From: an uncultured Sphingopyxis sp.
Lineage (GTDB): Bacteria > Pseudomonadota > Alphaproteobacteria > Sphingomonadales > Sphingomonadaceae
Direction: 5' to 3'
DNA length: 64,000 bases
NCBI RefSeq assembly: GCF_900078365.1
Contig: NZ_LT598653.1
Location: 3,543,501 to 3,607,500 of the forward strand
In this document: in pieces, positions 34,514-42,959 of the stretch
How positions within the stretch are numbered: the stretch's first letter is position 1
How the letters are laid out: every line of letters begins with the position of its first letter
Position numbers and translations under genes: made by a program
The notes under the pieces: generated by a model
What the model saw: only the letters and a program-made list of their open reading frames with translations
What the model was told of the DNA's origin: nothing
Databases searched by the model: none

Positions 34514-35456
34514 CGACGGCGCGGCGCGCTGGGCCATCCGCCGCGATGCAGGCCCGCTTTCCTCCGACGAACAGCGGGAATTCGATGCCTGGATCGCCGC
34601 CGACGAGCGGCGGGAGGGCGCGTTGCTGCGTGCCGAGGCGGCGCTGATCTATATCGCCGGCGACCCCATTCTGATCGATGCGGAGAGCGGCCCCGCCGCA
34701 CTGGAGGAGGAGGCCCCGGCGCCATCGCGGTTCGGCCGGCGTCATTTTCTCGCCGGAGGTGCGGCAGCGGTCGCGGCCGGCGTGGCGGGCGTCCTGCTGA
34801 TGCCGTCGGGCCAGGAATATTCGACGACGGTCGGCGAGGTGCGGCGGCTGCCGCTGGCCGACGGCTCGGTCGCCACGGTCAACACCGCCAGCCGCATCGC
34901 GGTCGCGCTCGAACCCGAACGGCGCCATATCACGCTGGAGGAAGGCGAGGCCTGGTTCCAGGTCGCGCACGACGCGCACCGGCCCTTCGTGGTCGATGTC
35001 GGCGCCGTCCGCGTCCGCGCCGTCGGCACGGCCTTTTCAGTCCGGCGCAATCCCGAAGGCGTCGACGTCCTCGTGACCGAGGGCGTGGTCGAGACATGGA
35101 TAGAGGGCAACGAGGCGGCGCGGACCCGTATCGCGCGGGGGGAACGCAGCTTCGTCGCGACGGGCACGCAGGCCATCGTGGCGGTGAAGGCCGCGGACGA
35201 GATCGACCGCGCTCTGGCCTGGCGCGACGGCGGGCTCGCCCTCAATGGCGAGCCCCTGTCCTATGCCGTCGCGGAGCTGAATCGCTACAATCACCGCAAG
35301 CTGGTGGTGGAGGACCCGGTTCTCGCCCGGATGCCGATCGTCGGCTATTTTCGCACCGACGAACCCGGAGATTTCGCCCGCGCCGTCGCGCCGCTGGTCG
35401 GCGCGCGCGTGGAAATGCGGTCGGGTGACATGCACCTCGTCGCGACCGGCTCCTGA
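34506..35456 (+). CDS. FecR-family anti-sigma / signal relay protein
   Basis: 316 residues. The N-terminal DUF4880-type segment (AARWAIRRDAGPLSSDEQREFDAW) should contact the sigma factor. A membrane helix follows near residue 80-100 (FLAGGAAAVAAGVAGVLLM), then the periplasmic FecR domain (TTVGEVRRLPLADGSVATVNTAS; FVVDVGAVRVRAVGTAFSVRR) and a C-terminal STN-like region (DPVLARMPIVGYF). It relays receptor occupancy to the sigma factor. Confidence 0.88.
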   Translation: MDDDGAARWAIRRDAGPLSSDEQREFDAWIAADERREGALLRAEAALIYIAGDPILIDAESGPAALEEEAPAPSRFGRRHFLAGGAAAVAAGVAGVLLMPSGQEYSTTVGEVRRLPLADGSVATVNTASRIAVALEPERRHITLEEGEAWFQVAHDAHRPFVVDVGAVRVRAVGTAFSVRRNPEGVDVLVTEGVVETWIEGNEAARTRIARGERSFVATGTQAIVAVKAADEIDRALAWRDGGLALNGEPLSYAVAELNRYNHRKLVVEDPVLARMPIVGYFRTDEPGDFARAVAPLVGARVEMRSGDMHLVATGS

Positions 35457-35476
35457 TTTTTTCCGGCGCAGGCATC

Positions 35477-35502
35477 GGAAACGCGGCGGCGCTGCATCCT
35501 AC
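35477..35502 (+). promoter_or_regulatory. ECF-type promoter of the TonB receptor
   Basis: GGAAA, 15 nt, TCCTAC, matching 33838-33863. The downstream GCATCCTAC block is identical in both copies. It lies 43 nt before the receptor ATG. Confidence 0.6.
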
Positions 35503-35545
35503 CTTATGAAGGCGCACAACGCGCCTCTTACATGGGAGGGACAAG

Positions 35546-38500
35546 ATGCGGGGAATTCTCGAGTTCAACGGCGCACGCACGATGGCGAGCGTGGCGGCGA
35601 TCGTCGCGGTGGCGGTGAGCAGCCCGGCGATGGCGCAAGAACGCAGTTTCGACGTCCCGGCGCAAGACGCCGCGCGCGCCATTCCCGAATTTGCCCGGCA
35701 AGCGGGTATCCAGATCGTCGCCAGCGGCGTCACGACGCGCGGAAAGACGACCAACGCGGTTCACGGCAGCATGAGCGTCAGCGAGGGGCTGCGCGCGCTT
35801 CTGGCCGGCACCGGCCTCGTCGCCCGGGGTGACCCTGCTAGCGCGGCCGTCATAACAATCGTCGCCGCGTCGGAGGGGCAATCGACCACCGGTGACGATT
35901 ACCGCGGCAACGAAATCGTCGTCACCGCGCAGAAGCGCGTGGAATCAATTCAGGACGTGCCGATTGCCGTCACGGCATTGTCGCAGGACGACCTCAACGA
36001 ACAGAAAATCGAAAGCGGCTCCGACATCATGCGCGCCGTGCCGAATCTGACCTTCTCCAAATCCAACTTCACCAGCTATAACCTGTCGATCCGCGGTATC
36101 GGCACCAAGGCGATTTCGGCATCCACCGATCCGGGCGTGGCCGTGAGCTTCAATAACGTCGCGATGATCAATAACCGCTTCTTCGAACAGGAATTCTTCG
36201 ATCTGGAGCGCTTGGAGGTGCTGCGCGGGCCGCAAGGCACGCTTTATGGCCGTAACGCAACCGGTGGTGTCGTCAACCTGATCACGGCGAAGCCGAAGCT
36301 CGATCGGTTCGAGGGCAACATCAAGGGCGAGGTCGGCAACTACAACAGCCGCCGCATGGTCGGCATGCTCAATATTCCCATCGTTCCCGACGCATTCGGT
36401 CTGCGCGTCGCTGGCGCGATGACCCAGCGCGACGGCTATGATTATAATTCGATAACGGACAATCGGATTAACGGACGAGATCTCTATTCGCTGCGGGCAA
36501 CCCTCGGTTTCGAAAATGACTGGTTGCGTGGCAGCTTTATCTGGGAGCGCTTCCGCGAGGACGACAATCGTTCGCGCACGGGCAAGCAGCTCTGCCACCG
36601 CGACGAAAGTCCGGATGTGATCGGTTCGACGACCATTCGCGATCCGAACCCTCCGCCACTCTTTGCCGAATTTCAGGAACAGCGCGCCGCCCTATTCAGC
36701 ACGGGTTGCAAAGCAGGCAGTCTCTATGCCGATGAAGCGTTCGGCACGCCGAACGGGTTGGGTTTGGCCTATGTGGCAGGCCTCAACATAGCGCAGGGGC
36801 TCTACGGGTCCGACGCGCCGCCGGGTGCGCCGTTGTCATCGGGATTCCTACTCAAACCCATCGATCCCTATGGTGGCATGATGCAATCCCGCGACTTGCG
36901 AGAAGTCGCGTCGATCCGCGATCCGCGTTATCGGGCCAAATCGGATATATTGCAGCTTAACCTCGATGTCGATCTGTCGGACAGCCTCACGCTATCGTCG
37001 CAGACGGCCTGGAACTGGGACGGGGTTTATTCCTTTCAGGATTATAACCGCTTCAACACGGTACCGATCTTCAACGATACGTCGAATTGGGAAGCGTTCG
37101 GAGGACAGGGGGCACCGAGCCTGTGGCGAGGCATGGCGCCGGGAGGAATTTTTTGCGATCCGCAAATCGGCTGCTCTGACCGACTAGCGGTCTTTGATGT
37201 TTCATCGTCAGATTCAAAGCAATTTTCGCAAGAAGTGCGAATGCAATCCGATTTCGATGGTCCGTTCAATTTCAGCGTTGGCGGAAATTATACGCATTTC
37301 AAGACGAAAAATGAATATTATGTCATGAGCAATCTTCTGACGGCTATCGCCATGACGGAGCCATTCAATTTTACTGGCACACAGACCCAATGTAGTTGGG
37401 ATGTATATTTCTCCATTTATGCTACCGGACCAAACGTTCCGATCAAGAATTCCATGTGTCCTTATATAGACCCCAACCCTGTTGAAAATATAAGTGGCGA
37501 AGGGCACAATTATTTTAGAAGTTCAAACCCTTATGAACTTAACAGTTATGCGGCCTTCGGTGAGGCCTATTACAACATCAATCCCGATTTGAAGCTCACA
37601 GCCGGGCTGCGTTACACCAATGACAACAAGCGTTTCACCCTGGTCCCCAGTCAACTGCTTCTCGCGCCGACGATAGCTGCGGGTGGCGTTGTCGGAACCG
37701 GCCATCCGATAGACCGCGATGTTGTCGTGAAAGGTGGCGAGTTCACTGGCCGTTTGGGGATCGATTGGCAGCCTGATTTGGGCTTTACCGATGATACATT
37801 GCTCTACGCGTTCTTGAGCAGAGGCTACAAAGCAGGAGGAATCAATCCGCCAACGCCTGGATTTGCGACTCCGGAGCAACTGGTCGACGCTGGCATCGTG
37901 AGCCAGGCAAACGCAAATTTCTACAAACTGGCCGGATTCTTCCCGGTGCTAGAACTGACGGCCGTAAACTACGGCGCGACCTTCGAACCCGAATTCGTAA
38001 ATGCCTTCGAGATTGGAACCAAGAATGTGCTGATGGGCGGAAGGCTCACGTTGAATGCCGGGGCGTTCTTCTATGACTATAAAAATTATCAGGTTTCGCA
38101 AATTCGCGATCGCACGGCCGTCAATGAGAATTTCGACGCCAAGGTCTGGGGCGCGGAGCTTTCGGCTCAGTTTGAGCCCGTCGATCGTCTGCGCTTTAAT
38201 GCCAATATCGGCTATCTTGGTACGCGAATCGGGGAAGGTGAAAAGTCGATCGACCCGATGAACCGCAACCTCGGCAATCCCGATTATACGGTTTTCAAGC
38301 CATGGGTTCAGTTGCCTTCAAACTGCGTTGTGCCCACGCACATCGCCGAAGGTTGGCTCAACATGTCACAGGGTTTCCAATACGCCGCGAATGTTTGTGG
38401 CGGTATCCGCGGCCTCGTCGGCGGTCTCTTTGGAGCGCGGGTACTCGATCCTTTGACGGGCCAGCGCTACGACCCGGCCAACTACCCAGAGCTCAATGGC

Positions 38501-38884
38501 GGTGCAGGTCTCTACACCGAGCTTGGCGGCAATGAACTGCCGAACTCGCCACACTGGACGGTCAATCTTGGTGCTGAATATACGATCCCGTTCGGCACCG
38601 ACTGGAGCGCGACGATCCGCGGCGACGGCTATTGGCAGGCGAAGAGCTGGGCGCGGGTCTACAACCTCAACCCCTACGACCGGCTGCGCGACTGGACGAA
38701 CTTCAACATCTCGTTGCGTGTCGATGGCCCCGACGATCTGTCGATCGAAGCCTATGTGAAAAACGTCTTCAACTCGACGCCGATCACCGATGCCTTCCTC
38801 AACTCGGATGACTCGGGCCTGACGACCAACGTCTTCACGCTCGACCCGCGCATCATCGGGTTCAGCATCGCCAAGAAATTCTGA
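35546..38884 (+). CDS. TonB-dependent receptor with N-terminal STN signalling domain
   Basis: 1112 residues. Signal peptide (to SPAMA near residue 30), STN domain (RSFDVPAQDAARAIPEFARQ to about residue 115), TonB box/plug start EIVVTAQKR near 125, plug motif LEVLRGPQGTLYGRNATGG, barrel, and a C-terminal phenylalanine (GFSIAKKF). The STN domain and the FecI/FecR partners indicate a receptor that also signals its own induction. The substrate is unknown. The central third (about 36.6-38.4 kb) is visibly less GC-rich than both ends, suggesting a recombined barrel segment. Confidence 0.93.
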   Translation: MRGILEFNGARTMASVAAIVAVAVSSPAMAQERSFDVPAQDAARAIPEFARQAGIQIVASGVTTRGKTTNAVHGSMSVSEGLRALLAGTGLVARGDPASAAVITIVAASEGQSTTGDDYRGNEIVVTAQKRVESIQDVPIAVTALSQDDLNEQKIESGSDIMRAVPNLTFSKSNFTSYNLSIRGIGTKAISASTDPGVAVSFNNVAMINNRFFEQEFFDLERLEVLRGPQGTLYGRNATGGVVNLITAKPKLDRFEGNIKGEVGNYNSRRMVGMLNIPIVPDAFGLRVAGAMTQRDGYDYNSITDNRINGRDLYSLRATLGFENDWLRGSFIWERFREDDNRSRTGKQLCHRDESPDVIGSTTIRDPNPPPLFAEFQEQRAALFSTGCKAGSLYADEAFGTPNGLGLAYVAGLNIAQGLYGSDAPPGAPLSSGFLLKPIDPYGGMMQSRDLREVASIRDPRYRAKSDILQLNLDVDLSDSLTLSSQTAWNWDGVYSFQDYNRFNTVPIFNDTSNWEAFGGQGAPSLWRGMAPGGIFCDPQIGCSDRLAVFDVSSSDSKQFSQEVRMQSDFDGPFNFSVGGNYTHFKTKNEYYVMSNLLTAIAMTEPFNFTGTQTQCSWDVYFSIYATGPNVPIKNSMCPYIDPNPVENISGEGHNYFRSSNPYELNSYAAFGEAYYNINPDLKLTAGLRYTNDNKRFTLVPSQLLLAPTIAAGGVVGTGHPIDRDVVVKGGEFTGRLGIDWQPDLGFTDDTLLYAFLSRGYKAGGINPPTPGFATPEQLVDAGIVSQANANFYKLAGFFPVLELTAVNYGATFEPEFVNAFEIGTKNVLMGGRLTLNAGAFFYDYKNYQVSQIRDRTAVNENFDAKVWGAELSAQFEPVDRLRFNANIGYLGTRIGEGEKSIDPMNRNLGNPDYTVFKPWVQLPSNCVVPTHIAEGWLNMSQGFQYAANVCGGIRGLVGGLFGARVLDPLTGQRYDPANYPELNGGAGLYTELGGNELPNSPHWTVNLGAEYTIPFGTDWSATIRGDGYWQAKSWARVYNLNPYDRLRDWTNFNISLRVDGPDDLSIEAYVKNVFNSTPITDAFLNSDDSGLTTNVFTLDPRIIGFSIAKKF

Positions 38885-38910
38885 GTCCTCTCTCCACTGA
38901 GGGAACGCCT

Positions 38911-38958
38911 CGGGCCGATGCCTCGCTTGCTCCCGGGCAAGCATCGGCCCGGTTTTTT
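38911..38958 (+). terminator. Rho-independent terminator of the receptor gene
   Basis: CGGGCCGATGC (38911-38921) pairs with GCATCGGCCCG (38941-38951), with an inner GCTTGC/GCAAGC pair, followed by TTTTTT. Confidence 0.85.
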
Positions 38959-39113
38959 GGACCTAGCGGAACAGTCTCTCGCACTCCCTCTCCCCTGAGG
39001 GACACCTTGGCCGCCGTCCCGCCAGTCCCGGCACCGGGCGGCGGCCTTATTTGTCCGGCAGCGAAGGCGGCCAACATGGCGCTCCGCCCCGACGACCAAC
39101 CGGAGGTGAAGGG

Positions 39114-39920
39114 ATGCAAGGCGACGACTTTGTGCCGAACCAAGGCCTGGACGCGGGCGCGCTGAATTTCGCGGCGGCGTTCCTCGCTGAAATCCAGCGG
39201 GCGGCCGGCCTCGCCGACGTCGAACGGCTGCTCGAAGCCGCAGCGCGCGAATTGGGCTTCCGCCACTATGCGATGATCCATCACGACGATCACCGCGCCG
39301 CGTCGCCCGGCCTCATCAACATGAACAACTATCCGCCCGACTATGCCGCGGCCTATTTCGGCGGCCTCTATCACCGCGACGACCCGGTCGTTCACGCCTG
39401 CATCGCCGCCAACGCCTGCTTCGCATGGTGCGAACTGGCCGACCTGATCGAACTGGCCCCGCGCCACCGCGCGTTCCTGGAACGCGGCGCGCGGCACGGC
39501 GTTGCCCACGGCATCACCGTCCCCGCCTTCGTGCTGGGCGAGCGCAGCGGCTCCTGCAACTTCTGTAGCCCGCGCACCCCCGACCTGACGCAGCACCACA
39601 TCGCCGCCGCCCAGATCGTCGGCGGCTTTGCCTTCCAGAAAGCCCGCCGCATCATTGGCCGCCGCCCGCGCCCGATCCGCGCCGTTGGTCTCCAACAGCG
39701 CCAGCGTGAATGCGCGATCCTCGCCGCCCAGGGCAAGAGCAACACCGACATCGCCACCATCCTCGGCCTGACTCCCGCGACGATCAAATCCTACATCGAA
39801 GCCGCCTGCGGCCGTTACGAGGTCCACAACCGGACGCAGTTGGTCATCGCCGCGATCCTCGATGGCGAAATCGGCCTCCACGAAATCTCCCCACGTCAAT
39901 ACCGCCACCTGGCGACCTAG
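39114..39920 (+). CDS. LuxR-family regulator with autoinducer-binding domain (LuxR solo)
   Basis: 268 residues from an ATG with a strong site (GGAGGTGAAGGG). The N-terminal domain resembles autoinducer-binding domains: YPPDYAAAYFGGLYHRDDPVV keeps the Asp-Pro pair and a tyrosine, but the usual first tryptophan is a tyrosine; FAWCEL supplies the later tryptophan. The C-terminal helix-turn-helix reads LQQRQRECAILAAQGKSNTDIA. No luxI-type synthase is in the window, so it would answer to a foreign or different ligand. The basic C-terminal helices look complete. Confidence 0.85.
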   Translation: MQGDDFVPNQGLDAGALNFAAAFLAEIQRAAGLADVERLLEAAARELGFRHYAMIHHDDHRAASPGLINMNNYPPDYAAAYFGGLYHRDDPVVHACIAANACFAWCELADLIELAPRHRAFLERGARHGVAHGITVPAFVLGERSGSCNFCSPRTPDLTQHHIAAAQIVGGFAFQKARRIIGRRPRPIRAVGLQQRQRECAILAAQGKSNTDIATILGLTPATIKSYIEAACGRYEVHNRTQLVIAAILDGEIGLHEISPRQYRHLAT

Positions 39921-40034
39921 AAAATTCCGCTGCGATGTGAAGCGCGTTCGCGAATCCGCGACCGGCATCGGCTTGCCGCCGCCCCTGCCTTTTGGGGGCG
40001 GGCGGCGGCCTTCCGAATGAATGTTGGTGGGGAG

Positions 40035-40274
40035 CTATCGGTCGGTGAATAGGGACGACAGCAAGGCGCTGGCATCCAGCTTCAGCGCGTCGGCGATCTC
40101 ACAGAATTCGATGACATCAATCCGCCGCTCGCCGACTTCATATTTGGCGACGAACGATTGTGGCCGGCCCAATCTCTCCGCCAACTGAACCTGCGTCAGC
40201 CCCGCCGCCTTGCGCGCCGCGGCAAGGCCGGATTGGAGCTGACGATGTTTGGGAGTACGAAGCGACCGAGCCAT
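40035..40274 (-). CDS. XRE-family regulator
   Basis: 79 residues, almost only a helix-turn-helix: LQSGLAAARKAAGLTQVQLAERLGRPQSFVAKYEVGERRIDV. Divergent from a small gene across a region holding a perfect TGGGATTATCCCA palindrome, a probable operator. Confidence 0.85.
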   Translation of the reverse strand: MARSLRTPKHRQLQSGLAAARKAAGLTQVQLAERLGRPQSFVAKYEVGERRIDVIEFCEIADALKLDASALLSSLFTDR

Positions 40275-40314
40275 GAAAGAACCGACAAAAGGAGGCCTTT
40301 CCTTGCGTCGGTTT

Positions 40315-40338
40315 TGGGATTATCCCATATTGGGATTA
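40315..40338. promoter_or_regulatory. Probable XRE operator
   Basis: Perfect palindrome TGGGATTATCCCA (40315-40327) followed by a further half site TTGGGATTA (40330-40338), in the gap between the divergent XRE gene and the small gene. Confidence 0.55.
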
Positions 40339-40356
40339 GAAGATTTGCCGGGAGCG

Positions 40357-40659
40357 ATGGACATGACCGTAACGCCGCCGCCGCGTCCCGAAAACCTCGA
40401 TTTCCCCGACACCATCTTACCCTATGATCGCGCCAATATCCTGACCTATGCGCGCGTTCTCGATGTTGCCGAGGGACGGGACATCATCGACGGCCGCGAC
40501 TGGCGCGAGGCCAGCATCATCATCCTGGGATGCAACCCCGACCAGGACGAACCCGCCGCGCGCCGCTGCTGGGACGCCCACGTCGCGCGGGCGCGCTGGA
40601 TCATCAGCGAAGGGCTACCGCTCTTCCTCGCGGGCGACGGGAAGCAGTGCGAGCGTTGA
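40357..40659 (+). CDS. Small protein of unknown function
   Basis: 100 residues from the ATG at 40357; in-frame earlier starts (TTG 40303 behind AAAGGAGG, ATG 40273) exist, but they would place the operator-like palindrome inside the coding region. The protein is acidic and mostly helical in appearance (YDRANILTYARVLDVAEGRD; RRCWDAHVARARWIISEGLP). I do not recognise it. It is divergent from the XRE regulator, probably under its control. Confidence 0.5.
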   Translation: MDMTVTPPPRPENLDFPDTILPYDRANILTYARVLDVAEGRDIIDGRDWREASIIILGCNPDQDEPAARRCWDAHVARARWIISEGLPLFLAGDGKQCER

Positions 40660-40775
40660 GTTGAAAGGCGCGGCGGTTTGTCAGGTTTGCGCCTCATCTA
40701 AGCCGTACCGGCCGTTGAACCAGCGGCAATCTCGAGAGCCGCCCCAACCTTGGGCGCGATTGGCAATTGGCAGCG

Positions 40776-41156
40776 TCAGTATGCGTCGCTGAAAGATTCG
40801 TCGGCACACCAAAGCACTTGGCCTCGCCGGAACCAGAAATGCGAACCGCAATCCTTTTTCCGCCATACCGACGGATACAGCGTTGCCGTGCCATCCGCGT
40901 GCTGAGTGAGTTGCCAGCATGGCCGCTCGTCTGGCAGAAGGTTCATATGCAGTATGCGCCCGCAACCGCACGGACAGAGCATCGCCGCTTGTTCTAAAAA
41001 GCCATCGTCATCGACGACGTAGAGCGTGTCGGCAGCGAGCTGCGCTGGAAGTGCCTCATCCGCAATAACGACGCGGTATGGCTTCGATTTCTGACCATAG
41101 CGTCCACCGACAAAAAGCCGGAGGAGCCAATGCCAAGCTATCAGGAGCCACTTCAT
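40776..41156 (-). CDS. DUF6527-family protein of the Ubl operon
   Basis: 126 residues. A hydrophobic N-terminus (MKWLLIAWHWLLRLFVGG) precedes the conserved core: LCPCGCGRILHMNL, then LYPSVWRKKDCGSHFWFRRGQVLWC. The cysteines (CPCGC, DCG, WC) could bind zinc. This family accompanies bacterial ubiquitin-like conjugation genes. Its activity is not certain to me; ligase-like, adaptor and peptidase roles are all conceivable. It is last in the operon and its ATG overlaps the stop of the JAMM-E1 gene (ATGA). Confidence 0.8.
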   Translation of the reverse strand: MKWLLIAWHWLLRLFVGGRYGQKSKPYRVVIADEALPAQLAADTLYVVDDDGFLEQAAMLCPCGCGRILHMNLLPDERPCWQLTQHADGTATLYPSVWRKKDCGSHFWFRRGQVLWCADESFSDAY

Positions 41157-42562
41157 GGTTTTGGCTTTTCAGAAAGTTCAGTGAGCCGCAGTAACGGCCG
41201 CATGTCGCCTTTGCCGATGTGTGGTTCAAGTATCTCACACGGTTCGCTGTGGCGCTCGTACATCAGTTCCATGCTCGCCAAGCTAAAGGTGACCGATCCA
41301 TATTCACCATTCGATTCCTCCCTGAACGGGTGAAGTCTGGCAAGTAACTCGTTTACCGCAAGAGACGCCGCAAACATGTTCACACTGATGACCGCTGGCC
41401 GGTGGCCCTGAACACCGGCAATATAGCCGTCCTCTATTTGCTGCGCGTGGGCGGCAGGATCGGTGCGACGCAATCCGGCATCCGCCACTTGTTTCATCGT
41501 AAAAAGGCCGCGCGTCATGAGGCTAGACTTGCCGGGAAGTAGGTAGTGAACCGTGCCGCACACCTCCCGTATCTTACCCTTGTTCGGCCCTTCGCGCACT
41601 GCGTCGAGGCGCACGCCAATGTCAAAATAGGGTTGTATGTAGAACGTCGCGAGAGTGTTCAGCAGGTAACGCCCGTCAACGGTATCCATGCATCCAAAGA
41701 CGACATCGCATTGCGCGACCTCGCGCACGACTTCAGGCGACCAGAGATTGCCGGTGATACGGACAACTAGCGTGCCAAGTCCGGCGCGGTCGATGGCATC
41801 GCCGATTACATCCGGTTTAGGACGCTTCTTCGCGGCATCTTCCATGGTTGAGTTGAGGATGCGGTTGACGTTGCGATCTTCGATATGATCGTCATCGACC
41901 AAAACAATTTCGCCAACACCCAAACGGAAAAGCTGCTCGATGACGGGGCTGCCGGTTCCCGAACAGCCAACCACGGCAACCGACAAGCGGCGCAACCGTT
42001 CGATCGTGCCCTCGTCGAAAATCTGTGCGTGAGACGCCGCAAAACTCGGGACGGATTTGTCGCCACCCGCCGGATACCAAAACTGCAAATCATCGCCGAC
42101 GACATTGACGCATTCGATGGGAATCAATCCATCTTGGATCAGAACGCGTCCGAATACCTCACCGGATGGCAGCATGATGGCACTGCCATGAGGGGCATCG
42201 ATCTCGGTTGAGTCGCGGACCATCGGCAGCAGGAGGTCATCGCTTTTGTTATCGGTCGGCGAAAAAGCGGGATAGCCGTTCGGATGGCTGTGAATCTTGA
42301 TGAAACTCAACCCTTCCGCTTCCGCGCGGTCGAGAATGTCTTCGATGATTTCTGTCTGCCAAGTCACGCTCACTGCAGTTCGTTCACATTGCGCGTGCGG
42401 AATCTCCTCGATGTATCGTACGAGGAGGCGATGCCGCCGGTCCCCGCTCCGATGTGTGCAGAGAAGGATGGCAACCGCTTCTTTCCCGTCGCCGGGAAAA
42501 AGATGCGTATGCAGACGGCGGTGCTGATCGTCCGTCATGCTCAAGGTGATTGGCGGATTCAT
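41153..42562 (-). CDS. JAMM (JAB) metalloprotease fused to a ThiF-type E1 enzyme
   Basis: 469 residues. Residues ~10-150 are a Prok-JAB domain with a complete JAMM signature: Glu near 28, H91-S-H93, S101, D104 (IHSHPNGYPAFSPTD). From ~190 the ThiF/E1 adenylation domain begins: VAVVGCSGTGSPV nucleotide loop, VLVDDDHIEDRNVNR with the conserved D, N and R, then AQCDVVFGCMDTVDGRYLLN and REVCGTVHYLLPGKSSLMTRG with candidate transfer cysteines. It would activate the Ubl and also cleave Ubl linkages. The ATG at 42562 overlaps the E2 stop; the longer open frame runs over the E2 gene in another phase. Confidence 0.88.
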   Translation of the reverse strand: MNPPITLSMTDDQHRRLHTHLFPGDGKEAVAILLCTHRSGDRRHRLLVRYIEEIPHAQCERTAVSVTWQTEIIEDILDRAEAEGLSFIKIHSHPNGYPAFSPTDNKSDDLLLPMVRDSTEIDAPHGSAIMLPSGEVFGRVLIQDGLIPIECVNVVGDDLQFWYPAGGDKSVPSFAASHAQIFDEGTIERLRRLSVAVVGCSGTGSPVIEQLFRLGVGEIVLVDDDHIEDRNVNRILNSTMEDAAKKRPKPDVIGDAIDRAGLGTLVVRITGNLWSPEVVREVAQCDVVFGCMDTVDGRYLLNTLATFYIQPYFDIGVRLDAVREGPNKGKIREVCGTVHYLLPGKSSLMTRGLFTMKQVADAGLRRTDPAAHAQQIEDGYIAGVQGHRPAVISVNMFAASLAVNELLARLHPFREESNGEYGSVTFSLASMELMYERHSEPCEILEPHIGKGDMRPLLRLTELSEKPKP

Positions 42563-42954
42563 TTCTCGAATTCCCGCTGCAACCAATCTTCGATCAACAC
42601 GATGTGCGTGCCGAGGCTGTCGATAGTGGGCCTCCAGGGATTTTGCGCTGTGCGGTGACGTGACCAGCGCTGGTAGGAAATCCCCGCGATCTGCTGCACC
42701 GCTTCCGTCGCGCCAATGGGGCGACCATCGGTGCGGGCGAGCGCAGGATGGAAATAGACCATATCCAGCGGCGTGTTGGGGTAGCCCGTTTCCAGCCTGA
42801 TCGCCGCAATGACGGTCTTGTGGTTGTAGCCTTCTTGTGTGGGGAAGTCGTGGATGAGAACCCATTGGGATCCATCCACGACCGTTTCCCAAGGCAGGCC
42901 GTAATCGTTGAGGAGTTGCTCATCTTCGGGCAACAGATCGAACTGCCGACGCAT
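42559..42954 (-). CDS. E2/UBC-fold protein (Prok-E2_E-like) without cysteine
   Basis: 131 residues resembling the prokaryotic E2 family E: FDLLPEDEQLLNDYGLPWETV, WVLIHDFPTQEGYNHKTV, a LDMVYFHPAL strand and HP pair as in E2 enzymes, then YQRWSRHRTAQNPWRPTIDSL. The protein has no cysteine at all; a serine (WSRH) sits about where the E2 nucleophile would be expected. It may transfer the Ubl through another residue or act as a scaffold. It starts 5 nt after the Ubl stop and overlaps the E1 start. Confidence 0.8.
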   Translation of the reverse strand: MRRQFDLLPEDEQLLNDYGLPWETVVDGSQWVLIHDFPTQEGYNHKTVIAAIRLETGYPNTPLDMVYFHPALARTDGRPIGATEAVQQIAGISYQRWSRHRTAQNPWRPTIDSLGTHIVLIEDWLQREFEK

Positions 42955-42959
42955 TGCCG

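Noticed and set aside
33929..38884. Lasso-peptide locus suggested by FecI/FecR/TonB receptor order
   Set aside because: No precursor peptide, B or C maturation enzymes or isopeptidase gene follows; a LuxR gene does.
42563..42892. N-terminal extension of the JAMM-E1 frame
   Set aside because: It overlaps the E2 gene in a different phase and has shadow-type composition; the ATG at 42562 overlaps the E2 stop as in coupled genes.
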